Below are positions 22,422 to 31,663 of a stretch of 64,000 nt of DNA, piece by piece; positions within the stretch are counted from its first letter, which is position 1; the number at the start of each line of letters is the position of its first letter. The stretch spans positions 287,501-351,500 of the forward strand of contig LSRY02000053.1 of assembly GCA_001643675.2 (NCBI GenBank), read 5' to 3'. The position numbers and the translations under genes are program-made. Source of the DNA: Monocercomonoides exilis. Taxonomy: Eukaryota; Preaxostyla; Oxymonadida; Polymastigidae. Below the pieces are notes generated by a model. The model did no database searches. It was not told the DNA's origin and saw only the letters and a program-made list of their open reading frames with translations.

Positions 22422-23745
22422 CTAAAAATCTTTCCCAATCGTCGAGAAGTTCTTTTTTGTAATTAACTTTCCAAAATAATCGAAACGGTTACGATGGGAA
22501 GGAAGAGGGTATTTTGATGATTCAGGTAGTTTGCGAAGAACCGGACCGAACGTGTTATGAAGGACTCCGCTTTGTTTAAAAGCATTTTTAATGACAGAAG
22601 GAGTGAAAGCGGAGTGAATTGCTTGAGGAAGCACGTCGACAAGTGCTTTTCTCGAAGCAGACGATGAAGTTGACGATGGAGCATCAAATGATGAAGAATG
22701 AGAAGTTTTGATAATCGCAAATACTCCTCAATCGAGTAGCTGAGACAAATGAGTATTGTGGGGGATGAATGATACGACATCTATGTTATTTTCTGAGGAG
22801 GTTTACCAAATTGTGGGATCACCGCGTGAAGGATGAGAGTCGATGAAAAAAAGGCATTTCTCTGTTTCCAGTGACATGCGCTTTCTCCTTTCAACGATGG
22901 AAGGGAGAAGAACTGTTTCTGTATATTTTTTGAAGTTTTTCTTGTCCATCCAGCCACTTTTGTTAGGCCAGATGTCCAGAGTCGGAGAGAGAAGAAGCTT
23001 AAGTTCGTCCGGTTGTTTTTCACTTGGCAAGAGAATGATGCAAGGCAATGAATAACCATCTGCAGCCGCGGCAGCAACAAGTGTTGCATTGTCCATTCTT
23101 TGTGCTTCTTAGCAATACCCACATCTTTGTCCAAATAGATGGATGACTTCGATATTGGCAGAAGAAGGAAAACGCAAAGATGACTCATCAACGTTAAATA
23201 TAAATGAAGGTGTATGATGATTTTTTTCGTGCAAATCTGTAATCGTGTTATACCAAGGCTTCATCACACTCTTTCAGGAAACAGCCAGTCGATTTATGTC
23301 CAAACTTTTTGGTTTGCTCTTCGTCAACTCAGGATGCAGCATCAAAAACCCGGACGCCGCAGCATTTGAAACTGTAATATGTGGCTCGTTTTCTTCTTTT
23401 GTGTCGTTTATAACATTTTCCATCTAAAGAAAAAATGTTATTGTCACAATAAAAAACTTGAGCAAACCAATTCTCTTGTTTTCTTCATTGTTAAACTGCT
23501 CCCACAAATAGAATCAATTTTTTCACATCAAGATCGGTTTCTTCCTTCTCTATGCTGATTTCCTGTGGTCTCCCAGATTTTCCAACTTCCCTTTTAGCTC
23601 GCAACGCCCGAACTGCGTTTTTAATACTGCTTCGGCTGAATTGCTTAGAATTGATGGCGTCTGTAATCCTGACGACGCCACCATACACGATGTGTTCCAT
23701 TCGTTCTAATTTATTCTTGTGCTTTCTGTAATGAAAAGATAACAT
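22422..23745 (-). pseudogene. pogo-like transposase, four in-frame stops
   Basis: The frame starts at ATG 23745. It runs to 23497, continues after a probable 73-base intron (23424-23496, GTTTAA...TTTAG), and reads through to 22422 in one frame. Stop codons interrupt it at 23276-23274 (TGA), 23111-23109 (TAA), 22805-22803 (TAA) and 22730-22728 (TGA); there are no frameshifts. The N-terminal part, with FSRSSIKNAVRALRAKREVG and GRPQEIS, is helix-turn-helix-like. The catalytic triad is visible: Asp in FIFNVDESSL, Asp in CLFFIDSHPSRG, and Asp in HLSQLLD just before the last stop. The second and third Asp are separated by 35 positions, which fits the pogo-like DDE_1 group. The last stop stands where many relatives have Arg (LDRGVF). 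Confidence 0.8.
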
Positions 23746-24077
23746 GGCATGCTTTAATTTGTCTGCCCTGCTTTTCTTTTTTCTTCAACAAGGATTTTCA
23801 TTATTTATTTTAAGGTTTTGATCTAATTTTCATTTTTTAAAAAAAATTGAATTTCAAAAAAAAGAATTTATTTTGAATTAACTAAGTGGCTTTACACCCC
23901 TTGAAACCAACCAATTTCTCGCGGAAGCTTGATGGAATGTTTTAAACCCCCCCCCCCCCATTAGAAATAGGCTTCATTAAAAAAAACATTTTAAAAATGC
24001 ATTACAGATTCCTTTTATACAAAAAATCAAGTTATAATTTCAAAAAGTTGGATATGAAACTTTAGCAATAAAAAAAA

Positions 24078-24116
24078 GGTCAGAGTGAAAAAAAGGTGGT
24101 GGTTTAAAAATAACCC
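24078..24116. repeat. Right terminal inverted repeat of the pogo-like element
   Basis: Its reverse complement begins GGGTTATTTTTAAACC and ends CTCTGACC, matching the left copy. Confidence 0.72.
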
Positions 24117-24377
24117 TTTCAAGGGCTCAGTCGTTCAAGTGAAGAACTAGCGGTGAATAGCAAAATAAGAATTAGGAATAAAAATAATCGGAATTAAAAA
24201 TTTACAATTGATGTGCAAAAACAAAGTGCACAAGGTGATGTTGATTCGTTGCAATAAACAATTAAAAAATGAAAGAATTGGACAAATTTTGCCAAACATA
24301 TCTCATTTCCAAAGGGTGGGAAGAGTTTCACTCGTGGTGGGAAAAGAGGTGTTGAAGTTTCAGATTGTTCTCGGCGA

Positions 24378-24448
24378 ATTAAAATGCAAAGCCTTTTTAT
24401 TCTTAAGAGCAATCGTTGAACTTCAACACCTCCTTATTTTGGGAGTGA
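24378..24448. repeat. Left inverted terminal repeat of the DIRS-like element
   Basis: 71 bases beginning ATTAAAATGCAAAGCC and ending TTATTTTGGGAGTGA. It matches the reverse complement of 28365-28435 at 67 of 71 positions. Confidence 0.95.
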
Positions 24449-24474
24449 AATAGTTGGGATTTCCTTCTTTCAAA

Positions 24475-25640
24475 TTAAGCTCCGACTCCAATCATTGTAT
24501 TCAGAATTGCAACTGCTCCTTCCTGATTTCTTTCCACAAGAATCTCTTCGTGATCAAGGTTTTCTTCTCCAGGTTCTTCAACCTTGTTGGGGAATATTGT
24601 CTCTCCTTCAGAGGCCTTTGGAAAATTCGAAGATGCAGTTTGCACAGGTTGAGCAGAATTATTTCTATCCTGCAAGCACAGTTGGCTTTGAAGTTTCCTG
24701 TTGACGCACGTTGACAACAAAGTATCTGCCATTCTTGAAGCTAAATTTGCTTTGAAGTATGAACGAGTTGGAGCGTGTGATGTTGGGGACATTCGTGCGT
24801 GTCTTGCAACCATTGCTTCAGGCACTCCTTTGGACAATAGTGCTGAAATAGCTGCATGCTTGAGAGTGTAAGGTCGATATTAACCTGGAATCCCAATCTG
24901 AGTCATTCCAAGGCGGGCCAACTTACGAATTCCTTCTGTCTTAAGCGGAGTGTGCTGTACCGTGTTGAGTAAAAATGTGTCTCTATTTTCATAAGCAGTC
25001 ATAACTCTACACCAAAGTGATTTGACAGCTCTTCCTGGGCAAACCTTTTCGTCCGTGCTTTTCAAAATTGGAACCGTTATATATGAGGGCGAAAGAGCTG
25101 TCTTTAAATTCGTGAATAGGTGAATGGAATCCTCTTGTATAACCGATTGGCTCATGGATATTCTTTCCATCTTGCGGAAGCGGCATGCAGTGAAAATGAT
25201 TAACAGGATTATGCATTTAACTGTCAGATCGAAGAACAATAATTACTCATTTGGAGGCATGCAATTGTTATAGTCAAATAGAATTGAAGGAGACCACATT
25301 GATGCGTGCGGTTTCTTTGGGATGTGAGATCGATGAAACGATCGGAATAATGTCTCTATCAGTGGGACTTGCCCCAGGTTTTCTCCGTAACTGATTCTTG
25401 TGAACAGCGAGACCGCGGATCTCGCTGTACAAAGACATGAATATGGAAAACCTTTATCTCTCAACTTTATGAAAATGTTAGCACAGATCTGGGACCAATC
25501 GCTGAATTCCTTCGGAAAGTCTCCATATCCCTCTTCCTCCAACGCCTGTGAGAAATGTGCAAAGCCGAACGTGAACGAAGACCAAGTTGTGGAAGCGACA
25601 CTATTCCGAGACTCAAAGATAATTAGATCAGAAACATTGA
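24475..25640 (-). pseudogene. DIRS tyrosine recombinase, broken
   Basis: One continuous frame interrupted by stop codons at 25245-25243 and 24882-24880. The N-terminal core-binding part includes YSCLCTARSAVSLFTR. The catalytic part includes TACRFRKMERIS (first Arg region), YTLKHAAISALLSKGVPEAM (equivalent of the HxxR helix, with Ser where Arg is expected) and HAPTRSYF (Tyr nucleophile candidate). These match the layout of DIRS recombinases. The missing second Arg and the two stops make it inactive. It ends 27 bases before the left terminal repeat. Confidence 0.78.
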
Positions 25641-25682
25641 ACCTTTTTCGCCCGCGCGTTTACCATTCCTCCCCGATTTCCA

Positions 25683-27600
25683 TCACCTATTTAGTCTCCC
25701 CGCAATGTAACCTCCTGGTGAGAGAAATGCTCGTGTTCTCATAGAGTTTGTTCCTGGTTGAAGAGAAGCTTGCGAATTCTTCCAATATACGAACTGTGTC
25801 ATCATTCTTTTCAACAGAGGTGTCCAGATTTGATCTCTCCAGGCTGGTGTGAGAATAACTGCTCTAGCTCTCTCTCTCCAAATCTTTCTCAGACTCGGAA
25901 GGATAAGCGGAACGGGGGGATGCACTAGAGTCACTGCGTATTACAAACTTACGGTCAATCCGTCCTCTGCGAAAGGAATTCCTGGTCCAGACGAAATTTG
26001 TGATTTGTTGTTTCCCTAACTTGCAAATGCATCCTGCTCTATTTCGACATTCAACTGCTTCTGAACCTCCTCCATTCCATTCCGTGTGATCTGGTAGTCT
26101 CCTGATCTTTCTAGCCTTGATAAAGAATCTGCAACACTGTTCAAAACACCTGGAAGATGAATCACTTTCACGTTGATCCCCATCTGGAGAATTGCTCGTC
26201 TGATCTTTCTTACGATACAGATAAATTTTCTTCTTGCAGCCCAGCGGTTTATGTTAAAGACAACGCTTTAGCTGTCTAATCTTCGAAGAAGATTCTTCAT
26301 CATGTCTATTTTGATATAGGGATCGAAATGGTTGAGAGAAAGGAGAACTGCCAATGTTTCCCTGAAATTTTAACTTTGCGAAATGAATCTTCGATTGTTT
26401 GGCTGATGATAATGGAAACATGTTCCGTTGACTTCAAGGATGGATTCACATTCCCGAGGAGCTGCATCTGTTGTTAATATTGCATCTGACATTGAGAAAA
26501 TTTCCAAATCTCTTTTTTCCACCTTTTTTAAGCTTGATTCCCAGAATGAGATTTGTTTGAAAACTCCGTAATTATTTGCGAATTCTCCATCCCATCCATT
26601 TTCTCGAACAATTCTGTTTTGCAGAGCGTTCGATCTACTCATTTGAAGCCCTGCATCTTTGCACACAAATCGCACTGCGCTTATTGAACCGATGAATGAG
26701 GCATAGTCTCGTGTTTTCACTATCACTCCAATTTTTACCTTTGTCATCCACCGCTAACACAAATTGCTTTATGCCTTCCTTCTGTTCATTTCCAATGCAA
26801 CTGTCATCTATGTTGTTCTCCAAGTCCAACCCTAGAAGTCGAAGACTAGTTTCGGAGTTTCACTGCTCTTTTCCACATTGACAATAAGTCCCAGCTCTGC
26901 AAACCATTTTATCACTTTGTTTGTTGCTTCTACCAGATTGATTGGATCTTGGTGGATAAGGACAACATCGTCAAATGTGCCATGCATTTTTCATCCGATT
27001 GATCTCTGATTCCTTGTAATACATTTTTCATCAGTCGCGTGAAGATTCGTAGAGCATCCTTGTTCCCGAATGGCATCCCGCGAAAGGCGAATGTTTCTTC
27101 GTGAAAGGAAAAGGCGAAAAACGGAACGAACACATCATGAACCAGGATGAGGAAGAATGCTTGGGAAAAATCTAATGTGGTGGCGAAATCGTTGTGCTCC
27201 GATAATCTTTCGACTGTCCGGTGGTCTTCCATTTTGAAATGGATATTCTTCACAGTGGCATTTAACGGATGGCTGTCCAGTATTTGTCGGTATTTTCCAT
27301 CTTTTTTTGGGATGAAAAACATGTTGCTCAGACAACGCACCTTCTTCCTGCCTATTTTTGAAATGACACCTGTTGCTAAACCTTCTCTTATCCAAGCGGA
27401 ACAGGCTTACTCTTCCTTCTGACCTCCGAGGAAGCCCTTGTTCATTTGAACTTCTCTCATCAGTTTGTCCTTTGCCCGCTTTCCCTTCCAGACCGGGCAT
27501 ATTCCTTCCGATATTGCATTTGTGACCACGGTCTTCTTCCACTCCGCGGAGAACATTCAAATTCTTCCGCCAACTATTGCTTCTTTCCCCACGCTTTCCT
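25683..27600 (-). pseudogene. DIRS reverse transcriptase-RNase H, broken
   Basis: Reverse transcriptase blocks are clear in order: VGGRI then MFSAEWKK (N-terminal DIRS block), FFIPKKDGKYRQILD, TTLDFSQAFF (first catalytic Asp), AFRGMPFGNKDALRIFTRLM, and FDDVVLIHQD (catalytic Asp pair). RNase H follows with ILTTDAAP and, near its end, HLPGVLNSVADSLSRLERSG. Stop codons fall at 27559-27557, 27409-27407, 26372-26370, 26270-26268, 26018-26016 and 25943-25941. Frame changes occur near 26990 (consistent with loss of one A from an A-run just before the catalytic block), near 26838 and near 26750. The tail with LVHPPVPLILPSLRKIWRE is typical of the DIRS polyprotein end. No methyltransferase domain was recognised. 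Confidence 0.85.
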
Positions 27601-27609
27601 GGAAAATGT

Positions 27610-28329
27610 TCATGGTCGAGGCCCGCAGCAGCGGGCTTGAACGCGAAAAAATTTTGTTCTCGTTATCCATCTTTTTGGTTGTGATTTCGGTGATGAGCGT
27701 TTGGCTTCAAGAATAGGCTTGATGATTTCGAGTTTGTCACTGGTAATATGAGGATCTTCTGATCCGTCCTTAAAAACGCGGGCAGCTTTGAAACCATATT
27801 CCGCCTGAATGCGGGAATGTCTTGCCTCTTGCAACGTGTTAATGATCATAAGCACCGCATCAGTTAGTCGATCCAGTTGCGAATCTCCCTCATCCTGTAG
27901 TAAAATCAGCGCCTTTAGAGCAGGGAATAAATATTGCTCCACTCTCCAACCGCTTGAGTCCAAGGCATCCTTTATCCAATTTGAAGATCTTGAATGGGCA
28001 TGCGTTTGCGATGGGATGAATGGGACAAATGATAAAGATTCATATGCATTCCTGGTCTCCTTAACGTCTGCGCGATCAAGCTGAAAATTAAATATTGGAG
28101 CAGACACAGCTTCACCGAAGAGTTCTGTAGACAATGTTGCAAGTTTGTTTGTTGACGGAATAACTTGTGACTCGCTGTGACTTTGGCTTGATTGAGTCTG
28201 TGAGATGGGAGATGTTGAGCTACTTGTGGAGTTGGATTGAGATAGATCCAAGCTGCCCGTTGATCCACCCGCAGAGAATATACTGCTTGGTTCAGACGCA
28301 GGTCCAAAATTAGTAGCTTCAATTTCCAT
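27610..28329 (-). CDS. DIRS Gag-like open frame
   Basis: 239 residues from the ATG at 28329 (MEIEATNFGP); the frame is open upstream into the terminal repeat but has no earlier ATG. The N-terminal 70 residues are rich in Ser, Gln and Thr. The rest is helical (YLFPALKALILLQDEG, DAVLMIINTLQEARHSRIQA), like the first frame of DIRS elements, which is taken to be Gag-like. It ends in a basic segment (KSQPKRWITRTKFFRVQARCC). Unlike the two downstream frames it has no premature stop. No zinc knuckle is seen. It belongs to a dead element, so expression is doubtful. Confidence 0.6.
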   Translation of the reverse strand: MEIEATNFGPASEPSSIFSAGGSTGSLDLSQSNSTSSSTSPISQTQSSQSHSESQVIPSTNKLATLSTELFGEAVSAPIFNFQLDRADVKETRNAYESLSFVPFIPSQTHAHSRSSNWIKDALDSSGWRVEQYLFPALKALILLQDEGDSQLDRLTDAVLMIINTLQEARHSRIQAEYGFKAARVFKDGSEDPHITSDKLEIIKPILEAKRSSPKSQPKRWITRTKFFRVQARCCGPRP

Positions 28330-28364
28330 TAATCTGTTGAAAGACCGAGCCCTTAATATGGAGC

Positions 28365-28435
28365 TCACTCCCAAAATAAGAAGGTGTTAAAGTTCAACGA
28401 TTGTTCTTAAGAATTAAAAGGCTTTGCATTTTAAT
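28365..28435. repeat. Right inverted terminal repeat of the DIRS-like element
   Basis: 71 bases beginning TCACTCCCAAAATAAG and ending GGCTTTGCATTTTAAT. It is the inverted partner of 24378-24448 and lies just upstream of the Gag-like frame, so it probably contains or adjoins the element's promoter. Confidence 0.95.
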
Positions 28436-28643
28436 ATTTTTTTGAATGATTTACCATTAATAAAAAAATAAAAAGCTAATAAAGCATAACACGAGCAGCA
28501 ACACAAAACCAACACTCAACAATTGATCAAAAGATCGTTAAATATAAAGAAGAGAAGAAAAAGAAGATTAAGCAACAACAAGAATATGGAAATCATAATA
28601 GAACAGATAAAACAGTCATGGAATTACATCAGTCATCTGTCGC

Positions 28644-30278
28644 TTAAGCGAACACAGCCTTCATTTTGTGTGCCATATTGTTCATTTTCTCTTTTGCATC
28701 GTCCTTCATGTCGGTTGCCCCTTGTTTCATATCATCAACTTTCCCATTGACTTTGTCTTTCATTTCTTCGTACTTTTCGTTAATGCTGTCTCTCACATTT
28801 TTGGCGCGTTCTTTGACAGCTTCCTTTGCATCCTCGACCATATCTTCTGCTTTGTCCTTCATGTTTCCAAGTGTTCCCTTCACGCCCTCTTTCATTGATT
28901 CTGCCTTCTCTGAGACACCTTCTTTGATCCCTTCCTTCATGTTGTTCAGCTTCTTCTGCACAAAATTCATTGACTTGCCAGCTTTGCCTTCAACAGCTTC
29001 CTTCATGTTGTGGGCCCCATCTCTCATGTTTTCCATTTTGTCTGCCATCATTTCCTTTGCGTTGCCCATCTTGTCCTTCATGTCTTCCTTCATGTTGTTC
29101 ATCTTATGTCCTGCAACGTTCTTCATGTTGTGTGCACCTTCCTTCATGTCTCCCATTTTATCGGCCACAGTGTCCTTCATATTGACCATTTTCTCTTTCA
29201 CATCGTCTTTGACATTCTCCATCTTCTTTTCGGCCATGTTTTTCGCAATTTTGGCTCCACCTTTCACAACGCCGTCTTGGCTCAAAATCTTCACATCCTT
29301 CACTCCGTCTTTGACTGCAGATACTTTGTCTTCAACTTTGTTCTTCATGTGTTGTGCTCCATCCTTCAAATCACCAACGACATTCATCATCTTGTCTTTT
29401 GCATTTCCCATTTTGTCTTTAACTTCATCTTTAACATTTTCCATTGTGTTAACTGTTGCATCCTTCATTCCTTCTTTCATTTTTCCCATCTTTTCTTCTG
29501 CTTTGTTCTTTATGTGGCGAGTACCTTCTTTCATGCAATCCATCTTTTTCTCTGCTGTGTCTTTCGCGTTTTCCATTTTTTCTTTCATTTCATCTTTCAT
29601 GTTTCCCATCTTATCTTCGGCCTTGTTCTTCATGTTTTTTGCTCCTTCTTTCATGTTATCCATCTTATCCATAGCAACATCTTTTGCTTCTCCCATTTTG
29701 TTTTCCATTCCATCTTTCACATCGACAACTTTGTTCATCACTTTGTCCTTGACATTTCCCAAGATATCCATCATTACATCTTTAGCATTTCCAATCTTGT
29801 CCATCATCGTATCCTTTGCGTCACCCATTTTGTCCTTCATGTCATCTTTCATATTTCCCATCTTATCAACAACAGTATCCTTTGCATTTTCCATCTTTTT
29901 TTCTGCTTTGTCCTTCATTTCACTGGATGATTTTTTCACGTTATCCATCTTGTTTGACATTTTTTCCTTTGCATCTTCCATTTTATCTTTCATGTTTGAC
30001 AATTGATGATCGACCATGGCTTTCATTTCGTTCTTTTTATTTTCTGAATTGTCTTCATCCTCATTCATCTTATGAGTAAACGTATCAGTAATTGAGTTTT
30101 TCATATTTCCAAGTTTTTCTTTCATCATGCCCACAAATGAATGTTCATTGTCATCCGTTGCAGCAACGGCTGAATGATCAAATATGAACACAAAACAAAG
30201 AGCCTGCAAAATTCAAAGTAAAAATATAAAAAGATAATAATAAAATAGACAAACTGCTAAATACACAGAAAACGCCAT
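28644..30278 (-). CDS. Secreted Met-rich LEA-like 11-mer repeat protein
   Basis: Two exons (30278-30255 and 30203-28644) encode 527 residues. The 51-base intron (GTTTGT...TTGCAG) joins MAFSVYLA to ALCFVFIFDHSAVAATDD, creating a signal peptide; without it the leader is incomplete. From about residue 40 the protein is almost wholly amphipathic helix in 11-residue units, for example KDKMGNAKDTM, MDKIGNAKDVM and MDILGNVKDKV, with Lys, Asp, Glu and Met dominating and no Pro. This is the pattern of group 3 late-embryogenesis-abundant proteins; apolipoprotein-like or perilipin-like lipid-surface proteins also use 11-mers. Methionine fills the hydrophobic positions to an unusual degree. The protein should act in the secretory pathway or outside the cell, as a desiccation or stress shield or a membrane-coating helix. 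It is divergent from CHMP1 with 156 bases between start codons. Confidence 0.82.
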
Positions 30279-30434
30279 GTTAACAGCTCAATAAAAACAA
30301 AAAAATGCAAGATGTGCATGATTGATTTCGGTATTTATCCTGCAAAATTTGAATTTCCCGCTTTAACAAGAATCTCAGATCACAAAAAAGTATAATATTA
30401 TTTTTCTTCAATATTTTTATTTATCTCTTTTTCA
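30279..30434. promoter_or_regulatory. Short bidirectional promoter region
   Basis: Only 156 bases separate the start codons of the LEA-like gene (minus) and CHMP1 (plus), so both core promoters must lie here or within the transcribed 5' ends. No clear TATA element can be assigned. Confidence 0.45.
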
Positions 30435-31096
30435 ATGTCCACAGCGCAAGATATGATATTTAATTTAAAATTAACGAGCAAGCAATTTATGAGAGCATCA
30501 AAAAAAGCTGAAAAGCGAAGCAAAGCAGAAAAATTAAAAATCAAAAAAGCTATTCAAGACGGAAATCCAGAAGGAGCTCGAATATATGCTGAAAATGCAA
30601 TAAGAGAACACAAATGCTCAACAACATTTATGGGGTATTCATCGAAAATGGATGGATTGGCCTCTCGTTTGAGGATGCAATCTGGAATGAATTCCATGAT
30701 AAAGACAGTGGAAGGCTTATGTCAAGGACTGCAATCCGCGTCAGAAGCAATGGACATGAAGAAAGTAAATCAAGTTATGAAACAATTTGATACACAAATG
30801 GATCATATTGATACAGTTGAAAAAGTTGTCATGGGCGAAATGGACGCTCATGCAGAAACTCAAATTGACAGAGTTTGCAATTTCATTTTTGCACAACAAT
30901 GATTTGTATATTTAATCATTTTATAAAGACTGCAGTTGATCAGTTAATTTCACAGGTTGCAGCAGAACACCAACTTGCTCTTGATGGCGAATTTGCTGGA
31001 ATGAGAACTGCTGCTCCAGTAACAGTTCCGAAAGCTGCCAGCACTGTCCCTGAAGATGACATAGATGATAGATTGGCAAAGCTTCTTAGTAATTAA
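30435..31096 (+). CDS. CHMP1: CHMP1/Did2, ESCRT-III subunit
   Basis: Two exons, 30435-30872 and 30929-31096, encode 201 residues. The 56-base intron begins GTTTGC and ends AAAG, and splicing joins ETQIDR to TAVDQLISQVAAEH in phase. The N-terminal basic helix region (LKLTSKQFMRASKKAEKRSKAEKLKIKKAI) and the following GNPEGARIYAENAIREH match CHMP1 closely. The acidic C-terminus ends DDIDDRLAKLLSN, a MIT-interacting motif that recruits the Vps4 ATPase. CHMP1 helps disassemble ESCRT-III polymers at endosomes, at cytokinesis and at the nuclear envelope. Length and motif order are normal for the family. Confidence 0.95.
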
Positions 31097-31663
31097 ATTA
31101 TTCGAACTTTCTTTATTCGATATCTCCATTGCTTTTCTCCATTTCTCATACTCACTCTCCCTGTCTATTTTTTTTTTTTTTTTGATCAAATTTCTTTGTG
31201 GTCCTTTCTGTTTTTTCAATGAAAAATTAGTTTTGTTCGCCATTAGCATTCATTTCTTGGTTAATTTTTGTTTTTTTGTTTTGATTTATCATTTACATTT
31301 GGAATTTGTGAAAGATTAACAAATAGTCAAAATTTTGAAAAAATCGTTTTTTCAAAAAATAGCTTTTTTCATTTAAAAAACATTATTATATTAACCTGTC
31401 CATTTATGTCTGTTTTTATTTCTTCTCATTCGAAAAGTGCAGAAAGTTTTTTTCTTTATCCAACAAAAATTATAGAAAAGCAGTTGTTGCAGCAGTTTTT
31501 CTGTCTTTTTCTGATTCATTAATAAACTTTTCGTTTGATGATATTTCATCTCTTTTTCACAAAAGAGTTTTCAATTAAGAATAGAAAACAAATTTCCAGA
31601 ATTTTTATTACATCCGCATATTCGATCTGTGAATTTGGAAAGAATTTTAAAAAACGGAGTAAA
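31097..31663. other. Intergenic region
   Basis: Spacer between CHMP1 and the next plus-strand gene. It is AT-rich with an 18-base-class poly(T) run near 31169. Short open stretches here lack ATG starts or coding character. It holds the CHMP1 3' flank and the promoter of the gene starting at 31664. Confidence 0.5.

Larger units (their letters stand above)
22139..24116 (-). mobile_element. Decayed pogo-like (Tc1/mariner superfamily) DNA transposon
   Basis: The element is about 1978 bases and is bounded by imperfect terminal inverted repeats of about 40 bases that begin GGGTTATT and contain TCTGAC. The left copy is preceded by TA, and the right is followed by TT where TA is expected, so one target-site base may have mutated. 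It encodes one transposase on the minus strand, with an N-terminal helix-turn-helix region and a DDE_1-type catalytic core, broken by four in-frame stop codons. A 13-base poly(C) run lies at 23947-23959. The element is inserted in what looks like an old DIRS end. It cannot be autonomous in this state. Confidence 0.82.
24378..28435 (-). mobile_element. DIRS-like tyrosine-recombinase retrotransposon, decayed
   Basis: The element is 4058 bases and ends in inverted 71-base repeats with four mismatches. On the minus strand it holds, in DIRS order, a Gag-like frame, reverse transcriptase plus RNase H, and a tyrosine recombinase. These genes together with inverted termini define the DIRS order of retrotransposons, which integrate by recombinase without an integrase and normally without target-site duplication; none is seen here. 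The reverse transcriptase and recombinase parts carry eight in-frame stop codons and the reverse transcriptase region at least three frameshifts, so this copy is dead. The internal complementary region expected in DIRS elements was not located by eye. Confidence 0.87.

Noticed and set aside
27407-27409. Reassignment of TAA or TAG to Gln in this genome
   Set aside because: Midasin, the giant coiled-coil gene and the WDR17-like gene keep long frames with Gln written only as CAA or CAG and end at normal stops; the in-frame stops are confined to decayed transposons.
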